In this document: in pieces, positions 45,762-48,862 of the stretch
Numbering within the stretch: position 1 is the first letter of the stretch
Layout of the letters: the number at the start of each line of letters is the position of its first letter
Origin: Cololabis saira
Lineage: Eukaryota > Chordata > Actinopteri > Beloniformes > Belonidae
NCBI RefSeq assembly: GCF_033807715.1
Contig: NC_084606.1
Coordinates: 37,620,401 to 37,684,400 of the forward strand
Length of the DNA: 64,000 nucleotides
Direction: 5' to 3'
Translations under genes and position numbers: made by a program
Notes under the pieces: generated by a model
Told to the model about the DNA's origin: nothing
Seen by the model: the letters and a program-made list of their open reading frames with translations, nothing else
The model's database searches: none

Positions 45762-48631
45762 GAATCTGTTGTCATCCACTAGAGCAGCGTGAGAGACGGG
45801 ATGATTTTGCTGATCTGGCCAAGTGAAATGCATTAAAGTGCATTCATGTCTTGACTCAGCGGTGAACAGGTATGAAGATGGTGATGATGATGTGGTGAAC
45901 TATGAAGACGATGAAGACGCCGGTTCATTATCATGTGAACCTGGTCCCCCATCCCCCTCTGGGCATCCCACTGCTGCTTCCACCTGCCTGCGGTCCCCCA
46001 CCCCCCTCTGGGCATCCCACTGCTGCTTCCACCTGCCTGCGGTCCCCCACCCCCTTCTGGGCATCCCGCTGCTGCTTCCACCTGCCTGCGGTCCCCCACC
46101 CCCCTCTGGGCATCCCGCTGCTGCTTCCACCTGCCTGCGGTCCCCCACCCCCCTCTGGTCATCCCATTGCTGCTTCCATCTGCCTGCGGCCCCACCCCCC
46201 TCTGGTCGTCCCATTGCTGCTTCCACCTGCCTGCGGTCCCCCACCCCCCTCCGGTCATCCCATTGCTGCTTCCATCTGCCTGCGGTCCCCCACCCCCCTC
46301 CGGTCATCCCATTGCTGCTTCCACCTGCCTGCGGTCCCCACCCCCCTCTGGTCATCCTATTGCTGCTTCCACCTGCCTGCGGTCCCCCACCCCCTCTGGT
46401 CATCCCGTTGCTGCTTCCACCGGCCTGCGGTCCCCCACCCCCTCTGGTCATCCCGTTGCTGCTTCCACCGGCCTGCGGTCCCCCACCCCCTCTGGTCATC
46501 CAGTTGCTGCTTCCACCTGCCTGCGGTCCCCCACCCCCCTCCGGTCATCCCATTGCTGCTTCCATCTGCCTGCGGTCCCCCACCCCCCTCCGGTCATCCC
46601 ATTGCTGCTTCCACCTGCCTGCGGTCCCCACCCCCCTCTGGTCATCCCATTGCTGCTTCCACCTGCCTGCGGTCCCCCACCCCCTCTGGTCATCCCGTTG
46701 CTGCTTCCACCGGCCTGCGGTCCCCCACCCCCTCTGGTCATCCCGTTGCTGCTTCCACCGGCCTGCGGTCCCCCACCCCCTCTGGTCATCCAGTTGCTGC
46801 TTCCACCTGCCTGCGGTCCCCCACCCCCCTCCGGTCATCCCATTGCTGCTTCCATCTGCCTGCGGTCCCCCACCCCCCTCCGGTCATCCCATTGCTGCTT
46901 CCACCTGCCTGCGGTCCCCACCCCCCTCTGGTCATCCCATTGCTGCTTCCACCTGCCTGCGGTCCCCCACCCCCTCTGGTCATCCCGTTGCTGCTTCCAC
47001 CGGCCTGCGGTCCCCCACCCCCTCTGGTCATCCAGTTGCTGCTTCCACCGGCCTGCGGTCCCCCACCCCCCTCTGGTCATCCCGTTGCTGCTTCCACCTG
47101 CCTGCGGTCCCCCACCCCCTCTGGTCATCCCGTTGCTGCTTCCACCGGCCTGCGGTCCCCCACCCCCTCTGGTCATCCCATTGCTGCTTCCCCCTGCCTG
47201 CCTGATTGAATTGAATGTAACCACACTGACTGAAACACAGCCGGTGACCAGCACATCCAGGTGACCCATTTTGTAAAGAAGTATTTACCCCAATCAAGGA
47301 TTGCACTCTTGTGGAGTCCTGAAACATTTAGCTGCAGCAGTCTGCCCTGCCCTTCGCCTTACAACGCAATGAAACCAGCACATGAAGCGGGAGCAGGGTT
47401 TACAGATGTGCAGCAACAGCAGCATTGCAGCTTTGTTGAGCCTCATGTGGTTCAAGTTCAAGTTCAAGTTTATTTGAGATACATCATTGTATAACAATAT
47501 GAATAATGATGTTTCTTACACTTTGACACAAGAGGATCGCACTATTGAAAAAAATATATATCAACTGTAAAACAATGCTAAAAAAGGTTCTGGTCGGGTG
47601 GGGCCTGAACACAACTGCTGCGTTCAAGTCCACTTTAACTGATCTTCATCATATAGGAGTTCATGTTTTGCGTGTAAAAACTGATTAGATGTCCAAATAT
47701 CATAACTGACAGGGCGATATGTCATGTTACTTACTTTCAAGTGATTGTTTTCCTCTCTCCTGAAATATCTGCTCATCAGTGTGGATGTTGAGAATAACAG
47801 GCAGTAACCACATGGTTTATTTTTAAACGTTTAGTAAAGAAGCTCTTTCACAGTTATAACAACAACAACTATTCATGCTACTAATTTTGACCTGCCCCTG
47901 GCGTCAATTTAAAAAAATAATATGTTTGCTTCGTCTACGGTGAGCAATCATAGTGGTTAAAAATCAGAAATCAGATTGTGTTCCTCTCCACGCCCACGCA
48001 CTTCTCTGTTAAGGCTGATTTATGATTCCGCGTCACACCGACGCAGAGCCTACGTAAGGGTACGCGTCGCCGCGTACCCTTACGCCGTAGGGCTACGCCG
48101 TGGATTTAACGCAGAACCATAAATCAGGCTTCCCGCAGCTCGGCTTCTCGCTACACTTTCATCAGAGTCGTCCGTCCAAAAAAATCCGTGCATGTCTTTG
48201 CTCTCTGGGGCCAGAAATAAGACACCAAACTTCCAGGAACCATTGTTTAAACGGGGTGTTTACGCGCCACAGGACTTCCTCTCCATGTCAACAGTTTGTA
48301 TCAGCTTCCACTATCATCCTGCATCCAAATACAGCAAGAATGCGGTAGTAAAACTACATTTATTACAACTTAAAAAGTGTTTCACAAGCCCAGCACAACC
48401 GAACAATGAACATTGACGTTAAATAAGTTGATTAAGACATATTGTCTGATGTGCGCATATTTAGTGAGAAGCAAATAGGATCACTTTTTTCCCCAATAGT
48501 AAAAGTGCTGCCTCCGCAGCAAACTTATACTTTATCAAAAACACACAGCGAGGCAGTGTCATTTAGTAAAAAGTGCTGTTGAAAAATAGATTTGTGTGTC
48601 ACTCACCCAGACTGTTTGTGGAGGAATCCAT
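1464..48631 (-). CDS. eml3: EML3, echinoderm microtubule-associated protein-like 3 (5' part of gene, eight exons seen)
   Basis: EML proteins bind microtubules through an N-terminal trimerising coiled coil, a basic linker, a HELP motif and a double WD40 propeller; EML3 acts on the mitotic spindle (family knowledge). Exons seen on the minus strand, in coding order: 48607-48631, 21184-21357, 15480-~15977, 10471-10581, 7024-7052, 5798-5833, 2642-2762 and 1464-1613. All junction phases agree except between the second and third, so one small exon or boundary is missing there. Paralogue choice rests on the linker string KAASSANLLARS and on IRGRPITMYIPS and IACVIVLY, which fit EML3 better than EML1, EML2 or EML4 as I remember those sequences. 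The exon after CVRC and all of the propeller fall outside the left edge. Intron 1 is about 27 kb. Confident for the EML family, fairly confident for EML3. Confidence 0.87.
1770..2545 (-). mobile_element. TTAA-flanked purine-satellite element, copy 2 (opposite orientation)
   Basis: Same ends as copy 1 (TTAA-CCTGGTACTGTCTTTGGG at the left, AGACAGTCCAAGGG-TTAA at the right). The interior is CCTTCCTT on the plus strand, including about 120 bp of perfect (CCTT)n at 2395-2510. Long frames such as the PSFLPSFL type are artefacts. Confidence 0.78.
2642..2762 (-). CDS. eml3: EML3 exon: start of the HELP motif
   Basis: A 121-bp exon, acceptor GTTTTTCAG and donor GTATCC. It encodes HSIKMFIRGRPITMYIPS, NIQNYEDLKMEPPSERL and DLDWV (the valine is split). 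This is the conserved KMF.RGRP.TM..P segment and the LDWVYG entry of the HELP motif that begins the TAPE propeller domain. Downstream sequence reads into a stop quickly, as expected for intron. Confidence 0.93.
3560..3903 (+). pseudogene. Tc1/IS630-type transposase remnant, first part
   Basis: Reads EFIFIDEAGFNLVKRRHRGR, GQRAITEVPGQRGGNITMCA and VIWDNVSFHRAALVREWF: the first two catalytic aspartates (FIDEAGF and WDN) of a DDE_3 superfamily transposase. The N-terminal DNA-binding part is missing or unrecognisable. The frame is cut at 3903 by an insertion. Confidence 0.82.
3904..4372 (+). mobile_element. LTR-like insertion inside the transposase
   Basis: The insertion is bounded by a TGGTT duplication (3899-3903 and 4373-4377). 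Its second part looks like an LTR: TGACTACTCAGG at about 4159, TATAAAAA at about 4254, AATAAAA at about 4336 and an end TACCACA near 4356. The first part (3904-4158) holds an imperfect ~105-bp duplication built around CTCAAGACATTGTCA. The exact element borders do not follow the TG…CA rule, so the family is open. Confidence 0.5.
4373..4673 (+). pseudogene. Tc1/IS630-type transposase remnant, second part
   Basis: The catalytic domain resumes after the insertion: LYLPPYSPFLNPLEEFFSAW with the third acidic residue, a TGA stop in place of the next codon, then FPRCLARENIACDVDEVLW. It belongs to the same gene as 3560-3903. Confidence 0.8.
5341..5410. repeat. (ATT)n microsatellite that inverts into (AAT)n
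   Basis: TTATTATT runs to about 5391 and then continues as TAATAATAATAA, so the tract is self-complementary at its end. Confidence 0.95.
5798..5833 (-). CDS. eml3: EML3 microexon, 36 bp
   Basis: Acceptor CTCCACACGCAG and donor GTAGAGC flank 36 bp reading SPGSRRGTYSQ. EML3 has SSPGGPGSRRSNY at this place. The final G joins GA of the next exon to give glycine, then HSIKMF. Confidence 0.82.
5959..6496 (+). mobile_element. hAT-type MITE with 8-bp duplication
   Basis: Starts CAGGGGTCGGCAACCCACGG and ends TTGCAGACCACTG. GACTAGAC is duplicated at 5951-5958 and 6497-6504. The interior is pyrimidine-rich with repeated TTTTTTCTCGACATTTTGAC motifs. A fragment of the same family lies at 53664-53868. 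Confidence 0.85.
6553..6759 (-). mobile_element. Half of a palindromic Tc1-type MITE (CAGGACTGTCTCAG family)
   Basis: Ends CTGAGACAGTCCTG-TA. It matches one half of the complete copy at 52093-52457. Confidence 0.75.
7024..7052 (-). CDS. eml3: EML3 microexon, 29 bp
   Basis: Acceptor GTCCCCACAG and donor GTAAGTTC flank 29 bp encoding RAKELVPTA between split codons. It is too short for ORF methods, but it joins the exons at 10471 and 5833 in phase and restores the alignment to the EML3 linker (…RSPSLEN / RAKELVPTA / ASPGSRR). Confidence 0.8.
7112..8342 (+). mobile_element. Composite DNA element with AGTACTCGAGTTG-type ends, copy 1
   Basis: The left end (AGAACTGGAGTTGAGGGG) and right end (ACAACTCGAGTACTG) are inverted. 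The interior has a 29-bp tandem array, then a fold-back centred near 7870 (TTTCACTTGAAATAAGTAG and its complement). Relatives are at 11007-11618 and 18440-18862. Confidence 0.72.
7145..7672 (+). repeat. 29-bp tandem array, about 18 copies
   Basis: The unit contains CCTGAAATAAAAACGGTCC followed by AAATCATCCCC, with length varying 28-31 bp by the number of C. Three units of the same sequence occur inverted at 18716-18815. Confidence 0.92.
8470..8801 (+). pseudogene. LINE (L1/Tx1-type) ORF2 C-terminal fragment
   Basis: Reads TRLRLIQYNWIMRLYITPVK, then CYKCNDYQGTLYHCLWECKE and FWRMV. The C..C…H….C knuckle and LRLIQY..L.RLY.TP are typical of the L1-type C terminus. It is cut by the hAT-type repeat that starts at 8802. 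Confidence 0.78.
8802..9430 (+). mobile_element. hAT-type repeat fragment (CAGGGGTGTCAAACTCATT end)
   Basis: The start CAGGGGTGTCAAACTCATTT and GGGCCGGATTTGAC are a widespread hAT-type end. The partner end is not visible, so the right border is a guess based on composition. Confidence 0.6.
9795..10395. repeat. Large inverted repeat built of (GCAAATAAAATAAAC)-type units
   Basis: The left arm is tandem CTGCAAATAAAATAAACG; the right arm is its complement. About 75 bp next to the loop match almost perfectly (9985-10060 with 10202-10275, including GCATCAGCAAAAATAGTCCC). The loop of about 140 bp is purine-rich. It begins about 75 bases downstream of the EML3 donor at 10470. Confidence 0.88.
10471..10581 (-). 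CDS. eml3: EML3 exon: basic microtubule-binding linker
   Basis: A 111-bp exon with acceptor CTCTAG and donor GTGAGC. It encodes VRRNSEKLSNPERQRKLLD and KKAASSANLLARSPSLE. The SSANLL segment is the feature that points to EML3 rather than other EMLs. The segment is rich in K and R, as expected of the linker that helps bind microtubules. It ends in phase 2 and joins the 29-bp exon at 7052. Confidence 0.88.
10846..10890. repeat. (GT)n microsatellite
   Basis: About 22 uninterrupted GT units. Confidence 0.97.
11007..11618 (+). mobile_element. Composite DNA element (as at 7112), 5'-truncated copy 2
   Basis: Nearly the same as 7740-8342 (shared TTTCAACATTTAGAGTCAT and the end ACAACTCGAGTACTG) but lacking the left end and the 29-bp array. 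Confidence 0.8.
11619..12250. other. EML3 intron, nothing recognised
   Basis: No exon or repeat end that I can support. Confidence 0.5.
12251..12847 (+). mobile_element. TTAA-flanked purine-satellite element, copy 3
   Basis: TTAA-TCCTTGTGCTGTCTTCAGG at the left and TGACCCAAAGACAGTACAAG-GG-TTAA at the right. The interior is (GGAA)n with interruptions such as GAGAGCAGGAGGAAAG repeated at about 12520, 12630 and 12783. Confidence 0.82.
12920..13055 (-). mobile_element. SINE/LINE-type 3' tail
   Basis: An (AAT)n tract followed by AAATTTTATTTGTGGGCGCC and TTCCAAGG; read on the minus strand this is the GGCGCC…AAATAAAATTTATTATT tail of fish SINE/L2-type elements. Confidence 0.5.
13056..14120. other. 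EML3 intron, nothing recognised
   Basis: Unremarkable AT-rich sequence. Short ORFs here show no known motif. Confidence 0.5.
14122..15463. mobile_element. MITE with long inverted repeats, host of TTAA element copy 4
   Basis: The left arm (GGGCAGAAATATGTGCCACT, then AGAAACTGAATTTG and several hundred bases of TTGAATT/AATTCAA) is inverted at the right end (AGTGGCACATATTCCTGCCC). The interior arms at 14150-14580 are themselves fold-back. The purine element 14584-15371 has split it. Confidence 0.78.
14584..15371 (+). mobile_element. TTAA-flanked purine-satellite element, copy 4 (nested)
   Basis: Perfect TTAA at both ends (14584-14587 and 15368-15371), ends CCCTTGTGCTGTCTTTGGG and its complement. 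The interior shares the order of sub-blocks with copy 1 (GGGAGAAAAGATGGAAGG, AAGCAAAGAAGGTAATAAAG, GGAACGAATGACGGAAGGG), plus about 140 bp of pure (GGAA)n. Confidence 0.9.
15480..15977 (-). CDS. eml3: EML3 linker exon, serine/acidic-rich (boundaries uncertain)
   Basis: An open frame on the minus strand encodes a low-complexity linker with STQTEDILLLEDAG, an acidic run (EEEDEDQDDDDGEGGGG) and serine-rich stretches. EML3 has a comparable TQTE-containing linker between coiled coil and HELP motif. A donor inside AAGCT|GTGCGT at 15479-15478 ends in phase 2, which fits the one-base lead of the exon at 10581. The best acceptor, TCTAG before 15977 with a pyrimidine-rich tract, needs phase 2 upstream, whereas exon 2 ends in phase 1, so an exon between them is missing or the start is different. 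An in-frame ATG at 15985 could be an alternative start. The exon is squeezed between two transposons (ends at 15463 and 16039). Confidence 0.6.
16056..16063. promoter_or_regulatory. Perfect CRE (TGACGTCA) in the left end of the THAP element
   Basis: TGACGTCA lies 100 bp upstream of the THAP start and about 70 bp upstream (minus strand) of the in-frame ATG of the EML3 linker exon. The inverted copy at 17307-17314 shows that the site belongs to the terminal repeat. Confidence 0.5.
16159..16336 (+). pseudogene. THAP zinc-finger exon
   Basis: Starts MGKSCCAIDCTHRFSK, continues SFYRLPKNK, RDKWIAAIHRNNW and ends ETWICGSHFVSG before a GTAATG donor. The C..C…W…C..HF pattern and the start close to the first cysteines are those of the THAP C2CH finger. 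No downstream exon is left in the element, so it is taken as a transposon fragment, not a host gene. Confidence 0.75.
16533..17190. repeat. 43/45-bp minisatellite, about 15 copies
   Basis: Unit AACTGTACCAAATATTAATG followed by TCCATGGACCACTGGTTCTT; length is 43 or 45 by GG or GGGG. Open frames through it are artefacts. Confidence 0.97.
17331..18103. other. EML3 intron, nothing firm
   Basis: On the minus strand a possible small exon is bounded by AAAGTAG at about 18023 and strong GTAAGA or GTGAGA donors near 17995 and 17970, but its phase and peptide do not connect to the EML3 exons, so it is not called. Confidence 0.35.
18440..18862 (-). mobile_element. Composite DNA element (as at 7112), copy 3, inverted and truncated
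   Basis: TTTCACTTGAAATAAGTAG fold-back, three 29-bp units in opposite orientation and the end CTCAACTCGAGTACTG. It is nested in the hAT element. Confidence 0.8.
19042..19151. mobile_element. Foldback MITE (AAGCCTGATTTATGGTTCCG family), copy A
   Basis: Almost fully self-complementary: GATTTATGGTTCCGCGTTA at the left, TTAACGCGGAACCATAAATC at the right, CpG-rich centre. Confidence 0.9.
19524..20390. other. EML3 intron 2, nothing recognised; G-rich tracts
   Basis: Contains runs such as GTGGGGGGAGGG (20030) and GGGGGGGGAG (20317) but no recognised gene or element. Confidence 0.45.
20395..21113 (-). mobile_element. Possible retro-inserted mRNA-like unit with a membrane protein ORF
   Basis: On the minus strand a pyrimidine-rich leader (CTCATTTTCTTCTTCCGG), an ORF with one membrane segment, an overlapping coiled-coil ORF in another frame and AATAAA (about 20424) follow one another, all without introns. 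I do not recognise the family. The borders are inferred from composition. Confidence 0.4.
20636..20974 (-). CDS. Unidentified 112-residue protein with one membrane segment
   Basis: Starts MELVNWSLSTIDQIFATRS, has SCPDGTFFAGYIMDSWKHWM and then a clear membrane helix (IIGLMITGFLLFGAGGFLVY) followed by a basic RQMRKS stop-transfer motif and an acidic tail. A second, overlapping frame ending at 20505 encodes a heptad-rich helix (GELNRKLDAILEQNRRLAAV, KMEKTLEKLEARLGG). A one-base loss in the GGGG run at about 20665 could have separated two parts of one protein. There is no signal for a host gene; a transposon- or retroelement-encoded protein is likely. Function unknown. Confidence 0.45.
   Translation of the reverse strand: MELVNWSLSTIDQIFATRSQGTREPSCPDGTFFAGYIMDSWKHWMILCLSILSVEDVEDAFIIGLMITGFLLFGAGGFLVYRQMRKSTTAVLALSELPDVDEGISSGPTLRL
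21184..21357 (-). CDS. eml3: EML3 exon 2: N-terminal coiled coil
   Basis: A 174-bp exon, acceptor TGCATGTAG before 21357 and donor GTAGGG after 21184. It encodes DVSADSTDYPDRAS followed by a heptad-patterned helix (MELRLQAQEDEITLLKSS, then LADALRRIRL) and a leucine-rich end. The QEDEIT.LK..LADALRR pattern is the trimerisation domain of EML1 to EML4. Phase 1 at both ends. In some reading this exon's internal ATG could look like a start, but it has a good acceptor and joins exon 1 in phase. Confidence 0.88.
21358..23080. other. EML3 intron 1, mostly unrecognised; one MITE end
   Basis: GACTGCGTTTCCATGCATC with a palindrome AAAACCCGAATATG/CATATTCGGGTTTT (about 21495-21527) is a partial copy of the MITE at 23082. 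The rest shows nothing firm. Confidence 0.5.
23082..23702. mobile_element. MITE with GACTACGTTTACATGCAGTC ends
   Basis: The left end GACTTCGTTGCCATGCAGTC and right end GACTGCATGTAAACGTAGTC are inverted; inside are several AATAACCCGAAT motifs. It is inserted in an L1 fragment. Confidence 0.8.
23703..24300 (-). pseudogene. L1-type LINE 5' end with ORF1 fragment
   Basis: On the minus strand MAETPVTSKSPPKKNVAAEL, a heptad-rich coiled coil (IESLNETVNNLGGRITEAQV) and FSRRKNIRLSGI, the start of the RNA-binding domain of L1 ORF1 protein. Upstream is CGAGATGGCCGTGTAGG, a fish L1 leader. The rest of the LINE is absent beyond the MITE. Confidence 0.75.
24383..24408. repeat. (AC)n microsatellite
   Basis: A run of ACACACAC interrupted once by GC. 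Confidence 0.9.
24922..25523. mobile_element. hAT-like element whose arms are tandem AAATGCACA repeats
   Basis: ATGGAGATAGAACAGTCTCA and, inverted, ATGGAGCTAGAACAGTCTCA form the ends; ACTCATCT is duplicated at 24914-24921 and 25524-25531. Each arm consists of tandem TTCACAAATGCACAGGACAA and CACACCG units, inverted in the other arm. Confidence 0.9.
25532..26225. other. EML3 intron 1, nothing recognised
   Basis: A 153-codon minus-strand frame (25618-26079) is the only feature; it has no known motif and is not called. Confidence 0.4.
26230..26876 (+). mobile_element. Solo LTR, 647 bp
   Basis: Starts TGTTATGACTG and ends GGGACATAACA, with TCTG duplicated at 26226-26229 and 26877-26880. A CCAAT box in inverted form (GATTGGCTG, about 26371), AAGATGGCGGCC (26412) and AATAAA (26769-26774) fit U3, R and U5 in the plus direction. 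No internal retroelement sequence is attached. Confidence 0.85.
26881..27632. other. EML3 intron 1, nothing recognised
   Basis: No exon or repeat border that I can support, apart from CAACGAAATTTCGTTCC (27090), a short palindrome. Confidence 0.4.
27638..27945 (+). mobile_element. Solo LTR, 308 bp
   Basis: Starts TGTCAGGGTTTTGACA and ends CCAACTGTGACA, with CTATC duplicated at 27633-27637 and 27946-27950. AATAAA lies at about 27871. A short LTR of Gypsy type is likely. Confidence 0.9.
27951..29030. other. EML3 intron 1, nothing recognised
   Basis: No gene or element that I can support. Confidence 0.4.
29146..30192. mobile_element. DNA element with GGGCCCTGTCCCAAT-type ends
   Basis: GGGCCCTGTCCCAATACTCC at the left and, inverted, GGCCCAGTCCCAATCCTCCC at the right, followed on both sides by CACTACYCCTACTTTTCA. 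A related stretch (GGGCCAATCCCAAGACACCC) just left at 29041 may be a second, partial copy. It contains a foldback MITE. Confidence 0.8.
29671..29800. mobile_element. Foldback MITE copy B
   Basis: GATTTGTGGTTCCTCGTTAA at the left, AACGTGGAACAATAAATC at the right, CpG-rich palindromic centre (GCCTACGGCGTAGGG). More diverged than the other copies. Confidence 0.85.
30566..30603. repeat. (AAT)n microsatellite
   Basis: About 12 AAT units. Confidence 0.95.
30604..31740. other. EML3 intron 1, AT-rich, nothing recognised
   Basis: From about 31320 to 31690 the sequence is almost only A and T with ATTATTATA motifs. Confidence 0.5.
31750..31797. repeat. (CA)n microsatellite
   Basis: About 23 CA units. 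Confidence 0.97.
31844..32286. mobile_element. MITE with CTGCTTTCAGAC ends
   Basis: GCTGCTTTCAGACCTG at the left and GTCTGAAAGCAG at the right. GC-richer than its surroundings; no coding content. Confidence 0.65.
32375..32545 (+). mobile_element. tRNA-derived SINE fragment (DANA-like)
   Basis: GGTCCCGGGTTCAATTCTCG is a B-box-like segment, followed by TTTCTGTGTGGAGTTTGCAT and GTTCTCCCTGTG, the conserved body of fish tRNA SINEs of the DANA/HE type. The head is missing. Confidence 0.7.
32573..35816. repeat. 11-bp satellite (GGTGATATGAT), about 3.2 kb, with a 1.27-kb higher-order duplication
   Basis: Units differ by ATG/ACG/GTG and GGTG/GGGG variants. Rare markers recur at a fixed distance: GACTGTGATATG at 33141 and 34413, and ACGATGGTGATATGACAGTG at 33941 and 35213, both 1272 bp apart. 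Later markers are 1294 bp apart, a two-unit gain in the second copy. An 11-bp unit gives an 11-residue protein period, so all frames can stay open; the 1170-codon minus frame is an artefact. Confidence 0.96.
35817..36646. other. EML3 intron 1; hAT-like end, then nothing recognised
   Basis: GGTCATATCGCCCAGCCC (35825-35842) resembles the end of fish hAT-type elements and may be the right end of an element whose interior became the satellite. The rest is unrecognised. Confidence 0.45.
36647..36715 (+). mobile_element. SINE/L2-type 3' tail
   Basis: AAAGCGTCTAGAGACAACTC, then GACGCTATATAAATAAAATT and (GAATT)n. This is the common tail of fish L2-mobilised elements. Confidence 0.65.
36716..37480. 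other. EML3 intron 1, nothing recognised
   Basis: No supported feature; 37260-37340 has a SINE-like string (AAATTCCACAGAGAGACTCC) too short to call. Confidence 0.4.
37485..38508. repeat. 11-bp minisatellite (GCAGGCGTGAT/GTT), about 93 copies
   Basis: The leftmost 11 units are all GTT type; GAT, GAGTGAT and GAGCGAT variants mix further right. The minus-strand frames of 527 and 406 codons (HACITPASRLQ period) are artefacts of the 11-bp unit. Confidence 0.97.
38509..38606. repeat. 12-bp repeat (CTCTTCCTCCAG) derived from LINE coding sequence
   Basis: On the minus strand this reads LEELEEELEEE and continues in frame from TPLEELEE, the place where related LINE proteins have PPEELEE. It therefore looks like an expansion inside a LINE C terminus. 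Confidence 0.85.
38607..39048 (-). pseudogene. LINE reverse transcriptase C-terminal fragment
   Basis: On the minus strand FMIYGHELWVVTERARSRIQ, AAEMSFLRRVAGCSLRDRVR, LLHIERSQLRWLGHLYRMP and LPREVFQACPSS: the C-terminal end of a common fish LINE (Rex1/RTE-like; clade not settled). The segment around REVFQACPSSLG is triplicated as a 43-bp tandem repeat at about 38690-38815. Confidence 0.88.
39100..39438. other. Unassigned, possibly a DNA element end
   Basis: GGCGCTTTTACACTAGTACC read inward from 39435 (minus strand) looks like a transposon end, but no partner end is seen. Confidence 0.3.
39890..40711 (+). CDS. L1 ORF1 protein (273 residues)
   Basis: An intact frame from ATG 39890. It begins MATGTRLAKDREGKT, then a heptad coiled coil (about residues 30-100: LLEEHRQAMSAEFRSVFTAL, IVSLETNANSTEERLRALEE), then the RNA-binding domain with GRSRRNNVRIVGLPE, ELDRAHRTLA and VREARKR, and a C-terminal domain. 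L1 ORF1 proteins trimerise and chaperone the element RNA. It appears complete even though ORF2 is not. Confidence 0.93.
   Translation: MATGTRLAKDREGKTTDPVAAAASDISMPALTSLLEEHRQAMSAEFRSVFTALEAKLDSVQATVTDFGERIVSLETNANSTEERLRALEETCTNLSGVCAGLKAKNVDLEGRSRRNNVRIVGLPESIEGPRPTTFFSEALMEILGDQVLQTPPELDRAHRTLAARPRQGDKPRPVIVCFHRHQTKELVVREARKRRNDLKYRGAAVRIYEDYCPDVVEQRAAYRDVMAKLYNLGLQPALLYPAKLQITGKDGNKKRFSSAEEAAAFVSSLPAT
41536..45317 (+). pseudogene. L1 ORF2 (endonuclease-reverse transcriptase), broken
   Basis: The APE-type endonuclease is readable from ATG 41536 (FVSWNVKGVNG, FLQETHL, GGDFNLI, RIDFFL, SDHAPTSA). The reverse transcriptase follows (LLKKDKDP, SYRPISLLNVD, ISLDAEKAFDRVEW, RQGCPLSPLLF, LSLYADDLLLYV) and the C-terminal knuckle (CNRCKQSSANHTHMFWSC). 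Breaks: SINE at 42439-42789, a one-base frameshift at about 43330, a frameshift at about 44180, a TAA stop at 44434-44436 and a frameshift near 44825. It ends in a TGA at 45315-45317. Confidence 0.93.
42439..42789 (+). mobile_element. tRNA-derived SINE inserted in L1 ORF2
   Basis: A tRNA-like head with A box (GTAGCTCAGGTGGTAGAG) and B box (GGTTCGAATCC, 42494-42504), then a body and a tail (CACTTTGAGATTCAG…AATGCATTATCATTATT). A direct repeat TACCT-GGGG / TACCTACGGGG flanks it and matches the L1 target. It is not a tRNA gene, because the head lacks a complete cloverleaf and continues into a SINE body. Confidence 0.9.
45318..45760 (+). other. L1 3' UTR and poly(A)
   Basis: Contains a run of about 17 C (45352), a run of about 17 T (45398) and AATAAAAAG before the A tail. 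Confidence 0.8.
45945..47205. repeat. 49-bp minisatellite, about 25 copies
   Basis: Unit CATCCCATTGCTGCTTCCAC, then CTGCCTGCGGTCCCCCACCC and CCTCTGGT; some units are 48 bp. Marker variants (CAGTTGCTGC) recur at 46501 and 46791, 290 bp apart, so blocks of six units were duplicated. Since 49 is not divisible by 3, all frames cycle through the same text; the 460-, 435- and 365-codon frames are artefacts. Confidence 0.97.
47206..48010. other. EML3 intron 1, near its 5' end; little recognised
   Basis: (GTTCAA)n followed by TTTATTTGAGATACATC (47452-47485) resembles a LINE/SINE tail. Otherwise nothing firm. Confidence 0.4.
48011..48131. mobile_element. Foldback MITE copy C
   Basis: AAGGCTGATTTATGATTCCG at the left, TTAACGCAGAACCATAAATC at the right, palindromic CpG-rich centre. 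Confidence 0.9.
48607..48631 (-). CDS. eml3: EML3 exon 1, coding part (start codon)
   Basis: On the minus strand ATG is at 48631-48629 and eight codons (MDSSTNSL) plus one G precede a strong GTGAGT donor at 48606-48601. The split codon G|AT joins exon 2 at 21357 to give D-D-V-S, matching the start of EML4, where a short exon ends in the same phase before the coiled-coil exon. The long distance to exon 2 lowers certainty, but phase, length and peptide all agree. Confidence 0.72.
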
Positions 48632-48744
48632 GCTGCGTGGTTTAGAGTGTGCAGCGTGTCCAGATGTGGAGCATTAAGGTGTGTTTTCCACGCGGAGCTG
48701 CAGCCGCTCTGCACCCACACCGGAAACTACAACACCAAATACAC
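48632..48744 (-). promoter_or_regulatory. eml3: EML3 5' UTR and likely core promoter
   Basis: The minus-strand stretch upstream of the EML3 start codon is GC-richer than its surroundings and carries an ETS-type CCGGAAAC site (plus strand, about 48719-48726). It runs directly into a foldback MITE at 48745. The transcription start is not defined by the sequence. Placement rests on the exon 1 call. Confidence 0.45.
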
Positions 48745-48862
48745 GCTGCTTTATGCTTCCGCGTTAAATCGACGGCGTAGCCTGCGGCGTACAGTGCGCG
48801 TCGCCGCGTAACCTACGCCTTGGACACTGCGTTAGTGTAACGCGGAACCATAAATCAGCCTT
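48745..48862. mobile_element. Foldback MITE copy D, directly upstream of EML3 exon 1
   Basis: CTTTATGCTTCCGCGTTAAA at the left, TTAGTGTAACGCGGAACCAT with AAATCAGCCTT at the right. It abuts the ETS-site region of the EML3 5' end. Confidence 0.85.

Noticed and set aside
45823..47264. 460-, 435- and 365-codon frames in three phases, proline-rich
   Set aside because: The 49-bp minisatellite cycles through all frames; no conservation or splice context.
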